Positions 1-10,600 are shown, counted from the first letter of the stretch. The stretch is 64,000 nt of DNA from Yoonia sp. (GCF_014859355.1 NZ_JACUUJ010000014.1:1-64000), one strand, 5' to 3'. A program made the numbers and translations. Notes: generated by a model from the sequence alone, not told the origin.

Positions 1-216
1 GCCTGTCAGATAGTCCCAGTATTGGACCAGAATAGGCTGGTCATAGCCCAGTTCCGTAACCAGCGCGTCATAGCGTTCCTGCGTCATGCCGCGTTCGCCC
101 GCCATCACGATGATCGGATCACCGGGCAGCACCCGGATGAACGCGAACGAAATCAGTGTCACGCCGATAAAGGTGGGCAGGAACGTGACCAAACGGGCAA
201 GGACATAGCGCAGCAT
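1..216 (-). CDS. dppB: Dipeptide ABC transporter permease DppB, N-terminal part (runs off window)
   Basis: Inner-membrane permease of a dipeptide importer; only the first 72 codons are in the window. The visible protein starts MLRYVLARLVTFLPTFIG, has one hydrophobic segment (about residues 8-28) and then the LPGDP and AGERGM motifs found at this place in DppB-type permeases. Its ATG overlaps the TGA of the upstream peptidase gene by one base (TGATG), so the two are translationally coupled. The upstream dppA homologue supports a dipeptide rather than another family-5 substrate, though nickel, glutathione or oligopeptide importers share the fold. The gene continues left of the window, where dppC, dppD and dppF would be expected. 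Confidence 0.9.
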   Translation of the reverse strand, partial: MLRYVLARLVTFLPTFIGVTLISFAFIRVLPGDPIIVMAGERGMTQERYDALVTELGYDQPILVQYWDYLTG

Positions 217-1316
217 CAAGGGGTTCCTACGATCATCAGGTCTTTTGGAAACGACGTCAGCGACCGACAACCGTCAGCGGTGATCAGCACGTCATCTTCG
301 ATGCGGATGCCAAAATTCCCGATCTCATACAACCCCGGTTCATTGGTGAAAACCATGCCTTGCTGCATGATTTCATGGTTGCCGCGCATGATGTAGGGGG
401 CTTCATGCACCTCGCGGCCCAACCCGTGGCCGGTTTTGGTGCGTATGCGGTCGGCAAAGGGCGACGATTCCAGCACGGCTGTCACGGTGTCGTCGATGTC
501 ATGCGCGCTGATACCGGGGCGGGCCATGGCGTTGCCAGCCAGATTAGCGCGCAGCACGGTGTCATAGACAGCGCGGCCTTCGTCGCTGGCGTGGTCGATG
601 AACACGGTGCGGGTGATATCGGCGGCAAAGCCGTGTTTGCGCGCGCCGAAATCCAAAAGCAGCGCATCGCCGGCCTTGACGGCGTAATCTGCCCGCGCAT
701 GGGCATGTGGCATGGCCGAATTATCGCCCGCAGCGACGATGGGGGCGAACGACAAGCCATCGGCCCCATGGGCAAACAGGGCCTGCACCAGCATTGTTTC
801 GATCTGGGTTTCGGTCTGGCCGATGCGCACCTGATCCAGCGTCTGGGCAAGGGCGGACTCGGAAATAGCGATCGCGGCTTGCAGGGCTGCGACATCTGCA
901 TCTGTCTTTATCGCGCGCAGGCCGGAAATGGCCTTTTCGCCGTCGATGATGCGTAGATCGGGTTGGGCAGATTTCAGCGCGTGATGAACAAAGACGCGCA
1001 TCACTTGACCTTCAACCGCGAGGGAGTTCAGTTTTACATGGTCCGCAAAAGCGGCAAAGGCGGCCTGATATCCGTCCTGATCGCGCCAATCGAAAACCGC
1101 ACCGTCGAAACCAACCTGCGCCCATGACCCCAGTTCAAGGTTGGGCACGATGGCCGCATCAGGGCCGTCAGCAGAAATGATCAGCACGAACGGCCGTTCA
1201 TGGCTCATGAAGGCCTGACCGGTGGCGCGGGTGAAATTCGGGCCGGGCACAAGGGCGATGGCATCGACGCCAAGCTGTGATGCGACTTCACGCAGGTCTG
1301 AAAAACGCGTTGTCAT
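216..1316 (-). CDS. M24 family metallopeptidase (Xaa-Pro aminopeptidase type)
   Basis: Cytoplasmic dinuclear-metal aminopeptidase of the pita-bread fold, about 366 residues. An N-terminal creatinase-like domain (about 1-130) precedes the catalytic domain. All expected metal ligands are visible: Asp in LLDFGARKHGF and AADITRTVF, His in GHGLGREVHEAP, Glu in FTNEPGLYE and Glu in IRIEDDVLIT. I start at the ATG at 1316, which has GGAG seven bases upstream; a TTG five codons earlier is possible. It lies between dppA and dppB and overlaps dppB by one base, so imported peptides, perhaps proline-containing ones, are the likely substrates. Creatinase and dimethylsulfoniopropionate-lyase relatives share the fold, but the operon favours a peptidase. 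Confidence 0.88.
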   Translation of the reverse strand: MTTRFSDLREVASQLGVDAIALVPGPNFTRATGQAFMSHERPFVLIISADGPDAAIVPNLELGSWAQVGFDGAVFDWRDQDGYQAAFAAFADHVKLNSLAVEGQVMRVFVHHALKSAQPDLRIIDGEKAISGLRAIKTDADVAALQAAIAISESALAQTLDQVRIGQTETQIETMLVQALFAHGADGLSFAPIVAAGDNSAMPHAHARADYAVKAGDALLLDFGARKHGFAADITRTVFIDHASDEGRAVYDTVLRANLAGNAMARPGISAHDIDDTVTAVLESSPFADRIRTKTGHGLGREVHEAPYIMRGNHEIMQQGMVFTNEPGLYEIGNFGIRIEDDVLITADGCRSLTSFPKDLMIVGTP

Positions 1317-1374
1317 GGGATGCTCCGGCAAGGTGGCGTTCGGGGCCAGTGATCTGGCCCCGAACGGTTTTCAA

Positions 1375-2967
1375 TTACTCAGCCAGCGTGACGCCATAGA
1401 ATATGTGCCCACCCAGCGGATGCACGACATAGCCTTCGACCTCGGGGCGCATTGGCATGTAAACGACCGAATGCGCGATGGTGGCCCAAGGGGCCTGTTC
1501 CTTGAACACGACCTGCGCTTCTTCATAAAGCCGGGTCCGCTCTTCCTGATCTGTGGCCGTCTTGCCTGCCTGGATCAGATCCTCGAACGGCTGATAGCAC
1601 CACTGCGCCCGGTTGGAGTTTTCCACCCCGTCGCAGCCAAGCAGCACAGCAAGGAAGTTGTCAGGATCGCCATTGTCCCCTGTCCAACCCAACAGAACTG
1701 CGCCGTCGCGGTCCAGTTCACGCGAACGCGACAGGTATTCACCCCATTCGTAGGACACGATTTCAACGTTCACACCGATTTTGCCAAAATCGGCTTGCAT
1801 CAGTTCCGCCATACGGCGGGCGTTCGGGTTGTAAGGGCGCTGCACCGGCATTGCCCAGATTTTGAGCGATAGATCGGTGACGCCTTCGGCTTCCAGCATG
1901 GCCTTGGCGGCTTCTGGATCATAGGCGTCATCGACGATGGCGTCGTTATACGACCACATGGTTGGCGGGATCGGGTTTTTCGCGATCTGGCCGGACCCCT
2001 GGAACACCACATCAATGATGGCTTGCTTGTCGATGGCCATGTTCAGCGCGCGGCGCACATTGGCGTTGTCATAGGGTGCTTGGGTCGTGTTGTAAGCCAG
2101 ATAGCCCACGTTCAGACCTTCCTGTTCCATCACAACGATATTGTCGTCAGCCTGCATCGCTGCAACATCTGCGGGGTTTGGATAGGGCATGACATGGCAT
2201 TCGCCCGCCTGCAGTTTTTGATAGCGCACCGATGCATCCGGTGTGATCGCAAAGATCAGGTTTTCCAGATCGGACGCACCTTTCCAGTAATCAGGGTTCG
2301 TGGTGTAACGGATCACCGCGTCTTTCTGATAGGCGACAAAGCTGAACGGGCCGGTGCCAATAGGCGCCTGATTCAGCATTTCGGGCGTGCCTGCGGCCAA
2401 CATCGCATCGGCATATTCAGCCGACAGGATCGATGCGAAATCCATCGCCATGTTGGCAATGAAAGGCGCTTCTGGCCGGGTCAGCACGAATTTGACGGTG
2501 TAGTCATCCACCTTTTCGATGGACGCGACCAGATCGGGCATCGACATGCCTTCGAAATATTCCCATGTGCCGCCGGATACGGCGTTATAGGGATGGTCAT
2601 CCAACCGCTGACGCTCAAAGCTGAAAATCACGTCATCCGCGTTGAAATCACGGGTTGGCGTAAAGCGGTCGCTGGCATGAAATTTCACACCACGCCGCAG
2701 GTTAAAGGTATATTCCAGACCATCTTCCGATGCTTCCCAGCTTTCAGCCAGCCCTGGAACGACATTAGTGGTGCCGGTTTCAAATTCGGTCAACCGATTA
2801 TAGATCGGGTGCGAGGATGCATCAAAAGTGGTGCCGGCTGTATAAAGCGCGGGGTCAAATCCTTCGGGTGATCCTTCGGAACAATAGACCAGCGTTTGCG
2901 CCGCCAATGATGACGCGCCCAGCGCAGCCATCAATGCGCTAACTGCAACATTTCGTTTCAGTGACAT
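1375..2967 (-). CDS. dppA: Dipeptide ABC transporter substrate-binding protein DppA
   Basis: Periplasmic solute-binding protein (family 5), about 530 residues. A signal peptide of about 23 residues ends at SSLAAQ. The mature protein opens with LVYCSEGSPEGFDP, close to the start of mature E. coli DppA, and carries the family features VPGLAESWE, ADDVIFSFERQ and, near the C-terminus, the Cys-containing CDGVENSNRAQWCY seen in DppA. The ATG at 2967 has AGGAG seven bases upstream; an upstream in-frame extension lacks a signal peptide and is rejected. First gene of the operon with the M24 peptidase and dppB; the long upstream spacer should hold its promoter. Heme or delta-aminolevulinate uptake by a Dpp system is known in other bacteria and cannot be excluded. 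Confidence 0.93.
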   Translation of the reverse strand: MSLKRNVAVSALMAALGASSLAAQTLVYCSEGSPEGFDPALYTAGTTFDASSHPIYNRLTEFETGTTNVVPGLAESWEASEDGLEYTFNLRRGVKFHASDRFTPTRDFNADDVIFSFERQRLDDHPYNAVSGGTWEYFEGMSMPDLVASIEKVDDYTVKFVLTRPEAPFIANMAMDFASILSAEYADAMLAAGTPEMLNQAPIGTGPFSFVAYQKDAVIRYTTNPDYWKGASDLENLIFAITPDASVRYQKLQAGECHVMPYPNPADVAAMQADDNIVVMEQEGLNVGYLAYNTTQAPYDNANVRRALNMAIDKQAIIDVVFQGSGQIAKNPIPPTMWSYNDAIVDDAYDPEAAKAMLEAEGVTDLSLKIWAMPVQRPYNPNARRMAELMQADFGKIGVNVEIVSYEWGEYLSRSRELDRDGAVLLGWTGDNGDPDNFLAVLLGCDGVENSNRAQWCYQPFEDLIQAGKTATDQEERTRLYEEAQVVFKEQAPWATIAHSVVYMPMRPEVEGYVVHPLGGHIFYGVTLAE

Positions 2968-3351
2968 TTTATTCTCCTGTTGGATGCGGCATGCAATGGG
3001 CCAAACGACCGGACAATCCGGCCTGATACCATGGCGCCGCTTTGGCATTGGTTACGACGTGTTGGCCCCGCACTACGCGTTTGCCCTTGCTGCCTTGTCC
3101 GTAACAACCTGACCAAAGTGTCCTATGGCCGGCGTTGACGTTGCAGCAACTTTTTCGGAGGCTCAAAGAAAGATTGCCAGCGAAAATAATTCAGGGATTT
3201 TGCGGATTGGTGCGAACATGTGACGCATGCTGAGACAAAATAAAAATATGTTCAACACCAAAATTTTAACATGCTTGCGGGATGTCGTGATCGGATGCTG
3301 GTCCTGCCGTGCGGCGGCGGTTAAACCGGCCGGAACGAAGGGGAAACCGCG
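2968..3351. promoter_or_regulatory. Divergent intergenic region between dppA and the DUF2125 gene
   Basis: The longest gene-free stretch in the window (384 bp). It must carry the promoter of the dpp operon and of the divergent DUF2125 gene. Visible features are an AT-rich block at about 3235-3276, on the DUF2125 side, and a perfect 5+5 palindrome GTTGCAGCAAC at 3140-3150 that could be an operator. I see no convincing sigma-70 -35/-10 pair, tRNA or small ORF with a ribosome-binding site. Confidence 0.4.
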
Positions 3352-4323
3352 ATGCGCAATCTGACATTTCTGGTGATCATTCTGGCGGGTCTTTATGGGG
3401 GTTACTGGTTCATCGGTGCGCGGGCGATCAAAGATAACATGATCGCCGGATTGGCAGATTTGCGGCAGTCTGGGTGGGACGTGCGTTATGATGAGGTCGA
3501 GACTATTGGGTTTCCATCGCGTTTTGACACAACCATCACAGATATCGCCCTGCGTTCCAGCGACCAGCAATTCGGATGGCAAGGCGCGTTTGTGCAGGTT
3601 TTCGCGCTGAGCTATCAGCCCAACCGGTTCATCGCTGTGCTGCCGCAGCAATTCAGCACAGTCTTGCAAGGGCAGCGTTTCGATGTGCAAAACGACCGGC
3701 TGCGGTCAAGTGCAGCGGTCAAGGCGCGCCGCGATCTGTCCTTGTCAGAAATCACGGTCGAGGCTGACCAAGTGCAACTGAGCGCGCCGGATGGCACGAT
3801 CACCCGGTTTGACAGGGGTTTGGCCGCAATCAGAGCATCACAACAAGGCGAAAATAGATATGATATTTACCTGGCGTTGGATCATGTTTTTTCCACCGCC
3901 ACGATGGCAGGCCTGCCTGATACATTGACCCGCGTCGCCATTGACGGCGCGGTCGGGTTTGACCGCCCGCTTGATCGTCATGGGTTGGCCGGGACCGGAG
4001 CGCCGCCCGTTTTAAACACCTTGGAATTGCGCAACCTGACGCTGGATACGCCCGACCTGTCACTGACCGCGACCGGGCAAGTGGACATTGATGCGCTGGG
4101 CGTGCCCGAAGGGCGTATCACATTGCGCACAGCACAGTGGCGCAGGCTGATTGATGAACTGGTCACGGCGGGTGTGATCGCGCCCGATATGCAGCGCACC
4201 GTTATGAATGTCGCGCAGGCAATGGTGACAGGCGGCGATGTGCTGGTCCTGCCGGTGACGTTTCAGAACGGGTTCATGTCCATCGGGCCGCTGCCGCTGG
4301 GGCCTGCGCCACGGTTGCGCTAG
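3352..4323 (+). CDS. DUF2125 domain-containing protein
   Basis: Protein of 323 residues belonging to the alphaproteobacterial DUF2125 family, function unknown. It has one N-terminal hydrophobic segment (about residues 4-22, TFLVIILAGLYGGYWF) and a long beta-rich remainder, so it is probably a periplasmic protein anchored by its N-terminus. Family-like motifs are GWDVRYDEVETIGFPSRFD and the repeated short beta strands after it. GAAGGGG lies about eight bases before the ATG. It is monocistronic and convergent with the YcjF-like gene; the two TAG stops share one CTAG. The assignment rests on overall resemblance to family members. Confidence 0.8.
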   Translation: MRNLTFLVIILAGLYGGYWFIGARAIKDNMIAGLADLRQSGWDVRYDEVETIGFPSRFDTTITDIALRSSDQQFGWQGAFVQVFALSYQPNRFIAVLPQQFSTVLQGQRFDVQNDRLRSSAAVKARRDLSLSEITVEADQVQLSAPDGTITRFDRGLAAIRASQQGENRYDIYLALDHVFSTATMAGLPDTLTRVAIDGAVGFDRPLDRHGLAGTGAPPVLNTLELRNLTLDTPDLSLTATGQVDIDALGVPEGRITLRTAQWRRLIDELVTAGVIAPDMQRTVMNVAQAMVTGGDVLVLPVTFQNGFMSIGPLPLGPAPRLR

Positions 4324-5303
4324 GTTTTCCCGAACAGCCCTGTCAGGGCGCGGCGCACCAATGCGGTGACCGACGGGCGCTTGGCTGCCTGAAACGGCAG
4401 CGGGCGGCACACCTCGATTGCGGCGACCCCGACGCGCGCGGTCAGGGCACCGTTCACCACGCCTTCACCAAAGCGGCGCGACACCTTGGACAGGACACCA
4501 CCGCCAGCAACCGAGGTGATCAGATCATCACCAACGGCCACGGCACCGGTGGCAACCAGATGAGCCAGCACCGATTTCGTCAGCCGCCAACTGCCCAGTG
4601 TGCCGGCGCGCCCGCCATAGATTTCGGCAATGCGCCGGATCATGCGCAGGTTCGATGTCAGCGCCGCAAAGATATCTGCCAGCGCCAGTGGCACGATGGC
4701 GGTGACTGTTGCAACCTGTCTGGCGGCGGCTTCGACCTCGCGCGCGGCGCGGGCATCCAGCGGGGCCAGCAAACTGTGTTCGGCAAGCCCAAGCAGCGCA
4801 TCGGCGTCCAGCATCTCGGCGCTCCGGGCGGCAATGTCGGCCCGCCCCCATGCGGTATCGTCGCGGTTGGCATAAAGCCGGTCAAGCGCGGATATAACGC
4901 CGTGTGCGCCTTTCAGGTCACTGTCGACAAGGGCTGTCATGGCGTTTTGCTGGATCGTATCCAGCTTGCGCAGTCGCCCGAATGCGGCCAGTTCACGCAA
5001 GCCGATGACCAGCAGGACAACGATCAGAAATCCGATCAACAGCGTGGCGATACCCCCCAGAAAAGGCGACCGCGCCAGCAGGCCATTCACATAATCCCAT
5101 GCGGCCAGCGATACGATAAACCCAGTCAGCGCAATCGCCAGCGACCAGAACCAGCGCGCCAGCCGTGATGGTTTGCGGGTTGCAAGACTGGCCATCTGTT
5201 GCATTGCCGCCCCCTGTGGTGGGTCGTCTGGAATCGCGGGGGCGGTTTCAGGGCGCGCAGCCTCTGCGCTGTCCAGATCAATCAGCACTGGCCCTTTGCT
5301 CAT
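4320..5303 (-). CDS. TIGR01620/YcjF family membrane protein (DUF697)
   Basis: Inner-membrane protein of 327 residues, counterpart of E. coli YcjF. The N-terminal 55 residues are polar; two adjacent hydrophobic segments follow (WFWSLAIALTGFIVSL and GGIATLLIGFLIVVLLVIG), and the C-terminal half is the DUF697-like domain with a run of small residues (HLVATGAVAVGDDLITS). The ATG at 5303 overlaps the stop of the YcjX gene (ATGA), so the pair is translationally coupled. The role is unknown; in enterobacteria ycjX-ycjF belong to the phage-shock regulon, but there are no psp genes here. Confidence 0.85.
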   Translation of the reverse strand: MSKGPVLIDLDSAEAARPETAPAIPDDPPQGAAMQQMASLATRKPSRLARWFWSLAIALTGFIVSLAAWDYVNGLLARSPFLGGIATLLIGFLIVVLLVIGLRELAAFGRLRKLDTIQQNAMTALVDSDLKGAHGVISALDRLYANRDDTAWGRADIAARSAEMLDADALLGLAEHSLLAPLDARAAREVEAAARQVATVTAIVPLALADIFAALTSNLRMIRRIAEIYGGRAGTLGSWRLTKSVLAHLVATGAVAVGDDLITSVAGGGVLSKVSRRFGEGVVNGALTARVGVAAIEVCRPLPFQAAKRPSVTALVRRALTGLFGKT

Positions 5304-6706
5304 AACTTGTCCCCGATCAGGAATTGCGCGGCCTTGTCCAGCCGGATGTGCGGCGGCCCGTCGCCGGGGCGCAATGTCAGTGGGGAAGGGGCGAAACTCA
5401 TCACGCTGTAATCCGCGTTTAGCCATTTTTCCGCGCCATCCCGCGCGGGGGCCAGCAGGTGTGCGGGGTCATCGGGCAGTTTGCCGGGATAAAACGCCGC
5501 CTGTTTGCCGCTGGTCAGCAACCGCCCGCGCACCACGTCAAGCGGGCCGTCGCGGTGGGTGACTGTTTCCTCGACCGTGGTGCGCAAGGCTGCGATGGAC
5601 ATGGCGGCAGTCTGTGCGCCTGCAAAATCGGCGCGGTCGCGGGCTTCGCGCAGCAGCGCGGTTGTGATCGCGGTCAGTTGCGGGTGCTGGCTGTGGTGCA
5701 GGTGGTCGGCCTTGGTGGCGGCGAACAGGATCTTTTCGACACGCCGCCCCTGAAAGATCCGCGTCAGAAAGGCGTTGCGCCCGGGCCGGAACGCGCCAAG
5801 AATCTGCGCCATTGCGCTCCGCAGATCGTCCAGCGCCGCAGGCCCCGCATGGATCGCGCCCAGCACATCGACCAGCACGATCTGCCGGTCGATCCGTGCG
5901 AAATGGTCGCGAAAGAACGGGCGCACCACGTGGCGTTTGTAGCTGTCGAACCGCCGTTCACATTCGCGCCCCAGTGATCCCCGCGCAAAGCGGTCGCCGG
6001 GCAGTGGCGCAAAGGTCAGCACCGGTGATCCGGCCAGATCGCCGGGCAGCAGGAACCGCCCCGGCGTGCAGTCGGAAAAACCCGCAGCGCGCGATGCCTC
6101 CAGATAGGCGCTATAGGATTGCGACAGCTTTTGCGCCTGTGGTTCATCCAGCAGCGCATTGGGGTCAATCGTGTCAAGCAGCGCAAGGTAATCATCGCCA
6201 CCCGGTCGCCCCTTGGCGCGGGCAAGGGCACCGCGTGACCAATCGGCATATGTTTTATCCAGCAACGCCAGATCCAGCAGCCATTCGCCGGGATAATCCA
6301 CGATGTCGATATGCACCGTGCGTGGCCCTGAAAACCCTGATAGCAACCCGCGCGGTTGCACGCGCAACGACAGGCGCAATTCGCTGATCTGGCGTGTGCC
6401 CTGCGGCCAGCTTGGGTCGGGGGCGGTCAGGCGGGCCAGGTGGTCTTCGTAGCGGAAACGCGGGATTGTGTCGTCAGGCTGCGGTTGCAGATAGGCCGTG
6501 CGGATCGCACCAGCCGCCGCTAGCCCCTGCATCCGCCCCCGATCCATAAGGTTGGCCACAAGTGACGTGATGAACACGGTTTTCCCCGCACGTGAAAGGC
6601 CGGTCACACCGAGCCGGATCACCCGGTCGGAAAAAGGCGCGGTCAACGTATCTGTCACGCCTTCAACGCCACGGACGACCTGATCGGCAAGGGCTGCAAT
6701 AACCAA
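5300..6706 (-). CDS. ycjX: YcjX family P-loop ATPase/GTPase (DUF463)
   Basis: Cytoplasmic nucleotide-binding protein of 468 residues. The Walker A motif GLSRAGKT is at residues 36-43, with hydrophobic strands on both sides; the Walker B-like strand VDIVDYPGEWLLDL follows further on, and QIVLVDVLGAI is a second conserved strand. The start is a TTG at 6706 with GAAAGG upstream; no in-frame ATG gives a better site. Known YcjX proteins act at the membrane together with YcjF, whose gene overlaps this one by four bases. Structural work on a homologue suggests GTP or GDP binding; the cellular role is unresolved. Confidence 0.9.
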   Translation of the reverse strand: MVIAALADQVVRGVEGVTDTLTAPFSDRVIRLGVTGLSRAGKTVFITSLVANLMDRGRMQGLAAAGAIRTAYLQPQPDDTIPRFRYEDHLARLTAPDPSWPQGTRQISELRLSLRVQPRGLLSGFSGPRTVHIDIVDYPGEWLLDLALLDKTYADWSRGALARAKGRPGGDDYLALLDTIDPNALLDEPQAQKLSQSYSAYLEASRAAGFSDCTPGRFLLPGDLAGSPVLTFAPLPGDRFARGSLGRECERRFDSYKRHVVRPFFRDHFARIDRQIVLVDVLGAIHAGPAALDDLRSAMAQILGAFRPGRNAFLTRIFQGRRVEKILFAATKADHLHHSQHPQLTAITTALLREARDRADFAGAQTAAMSIAALRTTVEETVTHRDGPLDVVRGRLLTSGKQAAFYPGKLPDDPAHLLAPARDGAEKWLNADYSVMSFAPSPLTLRPGDGPPHIRLDKAAQFLIGDKL

Positions 6707-6801
6707 AGTGGGGCCTTTCGATGCTTGTTATCAAAGATAGGCGCGGCAAAGGTGGATGTGTAGGGATTGATTTTGCGCGGCCGCACCCCTAATCCAACCC
6801 G

Positions 6802-7590
6802 ATGCCACGCTATGCCCTTCTTGTTGAATATGACGGCGCGCCCTTTTCGGGGTGGCAACGCCAGACGTCGCAGCCATCGGTGCAGGCGGCAATCGAAACC
6901 GCCTTGGCAAGGCTGGAGCCGCGCGCCCATAGTATCGCTGCTGCGGGTCGCACCGATGCAGGCGTGCATGCGCTGGGGCAGGTGGCGCATTGTGATCTGA
7001 CACGCGACTGGGACCCGTTCCGTTTGTCCGAGGCGCTGAATTACCACCTTAAACCCGCCCCGGTGGCCATTTTGGCCTGCGCTCGGGTGGCCGACGATTG
7101 GCATGCGCGGTTTGATGCGGTGGAACGGCAGTATCTTTTTCGCCTGATATCGCGCCGTGCGCCGCTGACGTCCGAGGCGGGGCAGTTGTGGCGGGTGAAC
7201 CATGATCTGGATGCCGACGCGATGCAGGCCGCAGCGGCCAGGCTGGTGGGGCATCACGATTTCACCACCTTCCGTTCGTCGATCTGTCAGGCCAAAAGCC
7301 CTGTCAAAACGCTGGATGAATTGCGGGTCGAGGTGGTCGCGCGTCCCATCGGCACCGAATACCGGTTTCACGTGCGCGCCCGTTCGTTCCTGCACAATCA
7401 GGTGCGCAGTTTTGTCGGCACGCTGGAACGGGTGGGCGCGGGCGCATGGACACCGGATGACGTGACAGCCGCGCTGAATGCGCGCGACCGCGCTGCCTGT
7501 GGCCCTGTCAGCCCGCCGATGGGGCTGTATCTGGCGGCGGTGCGCTATCCGGTGATGCCTTTTGGCCCCATGCCGCGACAGGGCATATAG
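6802..7590 (+). CDS. truA: tRNA pseudouridine(38-40) synthase TruA
   Basis: Converts uridines 38-40 of the tRNA anticodon stem-loop to pseudouridine. The 262-residue protein has the normal family length. The catalytic aspartate is Asp52 in [14 protein letters not shown], and [20 protein letters not shown] and [11 protein letters not shown] are typical TruA blocks. No strong Shine-Dalgarno precedes the ATG. It is divergent from ycjX and convergent with tamB, so it appears to be a single-gene unit. Confidence 0.96.
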   Translation: MPRYALLVEYDGAPFSGWQRQTSQPSVQAAIETALARLEPRAHSIAAAGRTDAGVHALGQVAHCDLTRDWDPFRLSEALNYHLKPAPVAILACARVADDWHARFDAVERQYLFRLISRRAPLTSEAGQLWRVNHDLDADAMQAAAARLVGHHDFTTFRSSICQAKSPVKTLDELRVEVVARPIGTEYRFHVRARSFLHNQVRSFVGTLERVGAGAWTPDDVTAALNARDRAACGPVSPPMGLYLAAVRYPVMPFGPMPRQGI

Positions 7591-7617
7591 CTGCGCAACA
7601 AACGCTGGCTTTGCGGC

Positions 7618-10600
7618 TCAGTAGTCGCGTTCGAAAAATACACCGATGCTGCTTTCGCCATCCTGATCGACGCTGCCTTTGGCGACGATTTCGCGCGTCA
7701 GATCAAGGTTCAGGTTGATTTCAGTGCCACCTGTGCTGGTCACGGTCACATCGGTATAGACGTTTTCGGACAGATATTTGCCCACACGCACGGCCGTTGC
7801 CCCAGTATCATCGGTCGATACATCGAAATCATCCAACCCGAAATTACTGCGCAACCGGTCCAGCGCGCCGCCGCCCCGCCCTGCCAGTGTCGAGATGGCC
7901 GAAGCAAGCTGCACCGCCTGAAATGGGCTGATACTGTCAAGGTTGCGGCCAAATATCAGTTGTGACAATACTTCATCCTGCGGCAAGTCCGGCACCGAGA
8001 TAAAGCTGACCTCTGGTTCGCTGGCAGGGCCTTCGACGATGATGCTGATCGTTGTGCCGGTGTCGGACTGGGTGGTTGCCACCAGCCGGATGAACGGAAC
8101 GAAATCCCCCTGAAGCGACGCGGCCCCTTCTGTCAGGTCGAACCGCTGTTGCAGGATGTCGATCCTTCCGCGGATCAGTTCAAACCGGCCCACGGGAATG
8201 ACATTTGCGGTTGTGCCGCCAATGGTCAGCCGCCCGCCCAGTTCCGCATCAAGCCCCCGGCCCCGTATGAAGATCCGCGATGGCGCATCTATGACGATAT
8301 CCAGCGGATAGGCTGGCCCGCTTGGCCTGCTTGCGCCGTTGCCGTTGCCCCCCGGCAACACACCTGCACGGGCCAATGTGCGCCGCACGTCGGCGCTGGC
8401 CCCTACATGCACCACATCGGGCAGCTCACCCAAACTGGTGATACTGGACGAGGGCACTTGCAAATCGGTCTGCCCCAATGCCAGCCGTCCGGTGATGCGC
8501 GCGGCACCCTGCAACGGCCCTGTCAGTGTCACAGTGCCGGACACTTCGGTGGCGTAAAGCTTCGGATCTTTCAACACCACGTTATTCAGTTGCAACGCAA
8601 TATTGGCATTATTGGGCGCGTCAAACCGCACTGGTCCGGTGATTGTGATGTTGCCGCCGCTTTCGACATTGGCCCGCAGGTCGATCTGCGCAGCCCCGTT
8701 ATTCAGCCGGATTGCGCCGCCTATATCCTCGAGCGCCTGCGCCAACGTTGGCGCGGCTAGCCGCCCTTGGGAAAACGTTATTTGCCCGCCCAGCGATGAC
8801 AAGGCAGGCGGCCCGTTAACCGACAAATTGAAATTTGCCGTCCCGCTTAACCGGCGGGGGTCAATCGCGGTGTTGGCCAGCGCTAGCGGTGCATTGCCAT
8901 TGATGGCGATGTTCAGCTGGCCTGTCTGGCTGATCTGCCCGGCTATCTGCGCGCCCAACCCCCCCGGTCCGGTGCCTGTGGCGTCGATCAACCAATTGCC
9001 ATTTTCATCCAGTGACGCGCTCCCGGTGGCGCGCACTGGTCCGCTGATCTGGTCCGTCAATACACCCACGTTGCGCAAACTGGCGTTGAACCGCCCTTGC
9101 CCAACGCCCGCCCGGCCATTCAACGCGCCTACAATCGACAGTTCGCGCGTTGTGACTTCCAGTGTGCGGATCGCATAAATGCCATCGGCCAAGCCCACAT
9201 CCGCGTTGATCCGCCCCGTCCCACCGAGCAGGACATCTGCTGTGGGGTCGCCAATGGCAAGGTCTTCGCTAAGCAGCTGGATATTGGCGTCAAACCGGCT
9301 CAGGTCTGGCAAGACTGATCCGGAAACCCGCAAATCAACGGCACCGGCCACGGGGCGGCCGATCAAGGCGCGATAGGCGGTCAGATTGTCCAGTTTTGCG
9401 GTCAGATCGCCCGTCACGCCAAAGGCATCCGCCGGCGCAGCGACTTGGGCTTTCAACCCGACAGATGCACCGGAGCCATCCGCCTGAACGGTCAGATCAG
9501 TCGTGTTTCCGGGCGCGGGCACAGCGGTCACGGCAACTGTCACGGGCCCGCTCAGGCTGGGGTCCAGCACTGCCGCGTCAAAGATGCGTAGATCAAGGTT
9601 GGATGTGATCGGCCCGCCCGGTTGCAAGGCGGCATCGCCGGTGACGCGCAGCGCCGGGGTTGTCAGGCGCAGGTCTGTCACGCGAAAGGTGTTTTCTGCC
9701 CCGCGCGCCAGCGCACCGCTGAATTGGCTGCGCCCCGCCAAAAGCGGGTCGGCGCGGTCAATCCCGGTGATCAGGTCGGTCGTCTGTGCCTGCACGTCCA
9801 GATCGAACAATAATCCATCGGTCGCAAGTTCGCCCGCCAGATCAAGCTGCGCCGCGCCGCTGATCGGTTGTTGGACGATGGCGGCGTAACGCGTCAGGTC
9901 GGTGAAATCGGCGGTTGCAGTTGCCGTGATGATCTGCCCCGTTGCGGCGGGGGTCATGGTGCCGCGGGCGTCCAGCGTTGCGGCGGGGCCGGTGGCGGTG
10001 ATATCGAAATCAGCGGTGCCGTCAGCCGATAAAATCACTTGCCCAGCGGCTGTGGCTGGGCCGCGCAAGTCTGGCAAGATGACCCCCAGATCGTTCAGCC
10101 GAGCATCAAAACGGGCGTTGCTGCCTGTGCTTGTCAGATCGGCATTGCCAGTGATCAGTGCCGCCGGGGTCTGGATGCGCAGGGATTCCAGCCGTGTTCC
10201 GTTCGCGTCGCGCACAGCGTTTGCCGCAATTGTGCCAGTGCCCACCAGCACAGCGTCAGCCTGCGGGGTGCCGATGGACAGGTCGGTTGTTGTGCCGTTG
10301 GCGGAAATATCAAACAACCCGTCCAGCGGCGCGGCATCCAGCCTGATCGCCAAGGCGGCCGCACCGCCCAGATCCCGCCCCGCCAAGGTTGAAAACCGGC
10401 CCAGCCCATCGACGGTCAGCTGCGCTGTTGCGTTGGTGCGCAGGCCTGTGCCCGGCCCTGAAATGGTGGCTTCGGCCAACATATCCACGCCTGCACCAGA
10501 CAGGGTAAACCGGGAAATTTCGGTTGGGTTGCCTTCGGTTCGGCGCGCCACGAATTCACCTGTCATCGCGTCGCCAAAGGCCTGTGCGGCACCGGGGTCA

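Noticed and set aside
3163-3690. 175-codon minus-strand frame across the DUF2125 start
   Set aside because: Opposes a recognised family gene and has no family features.
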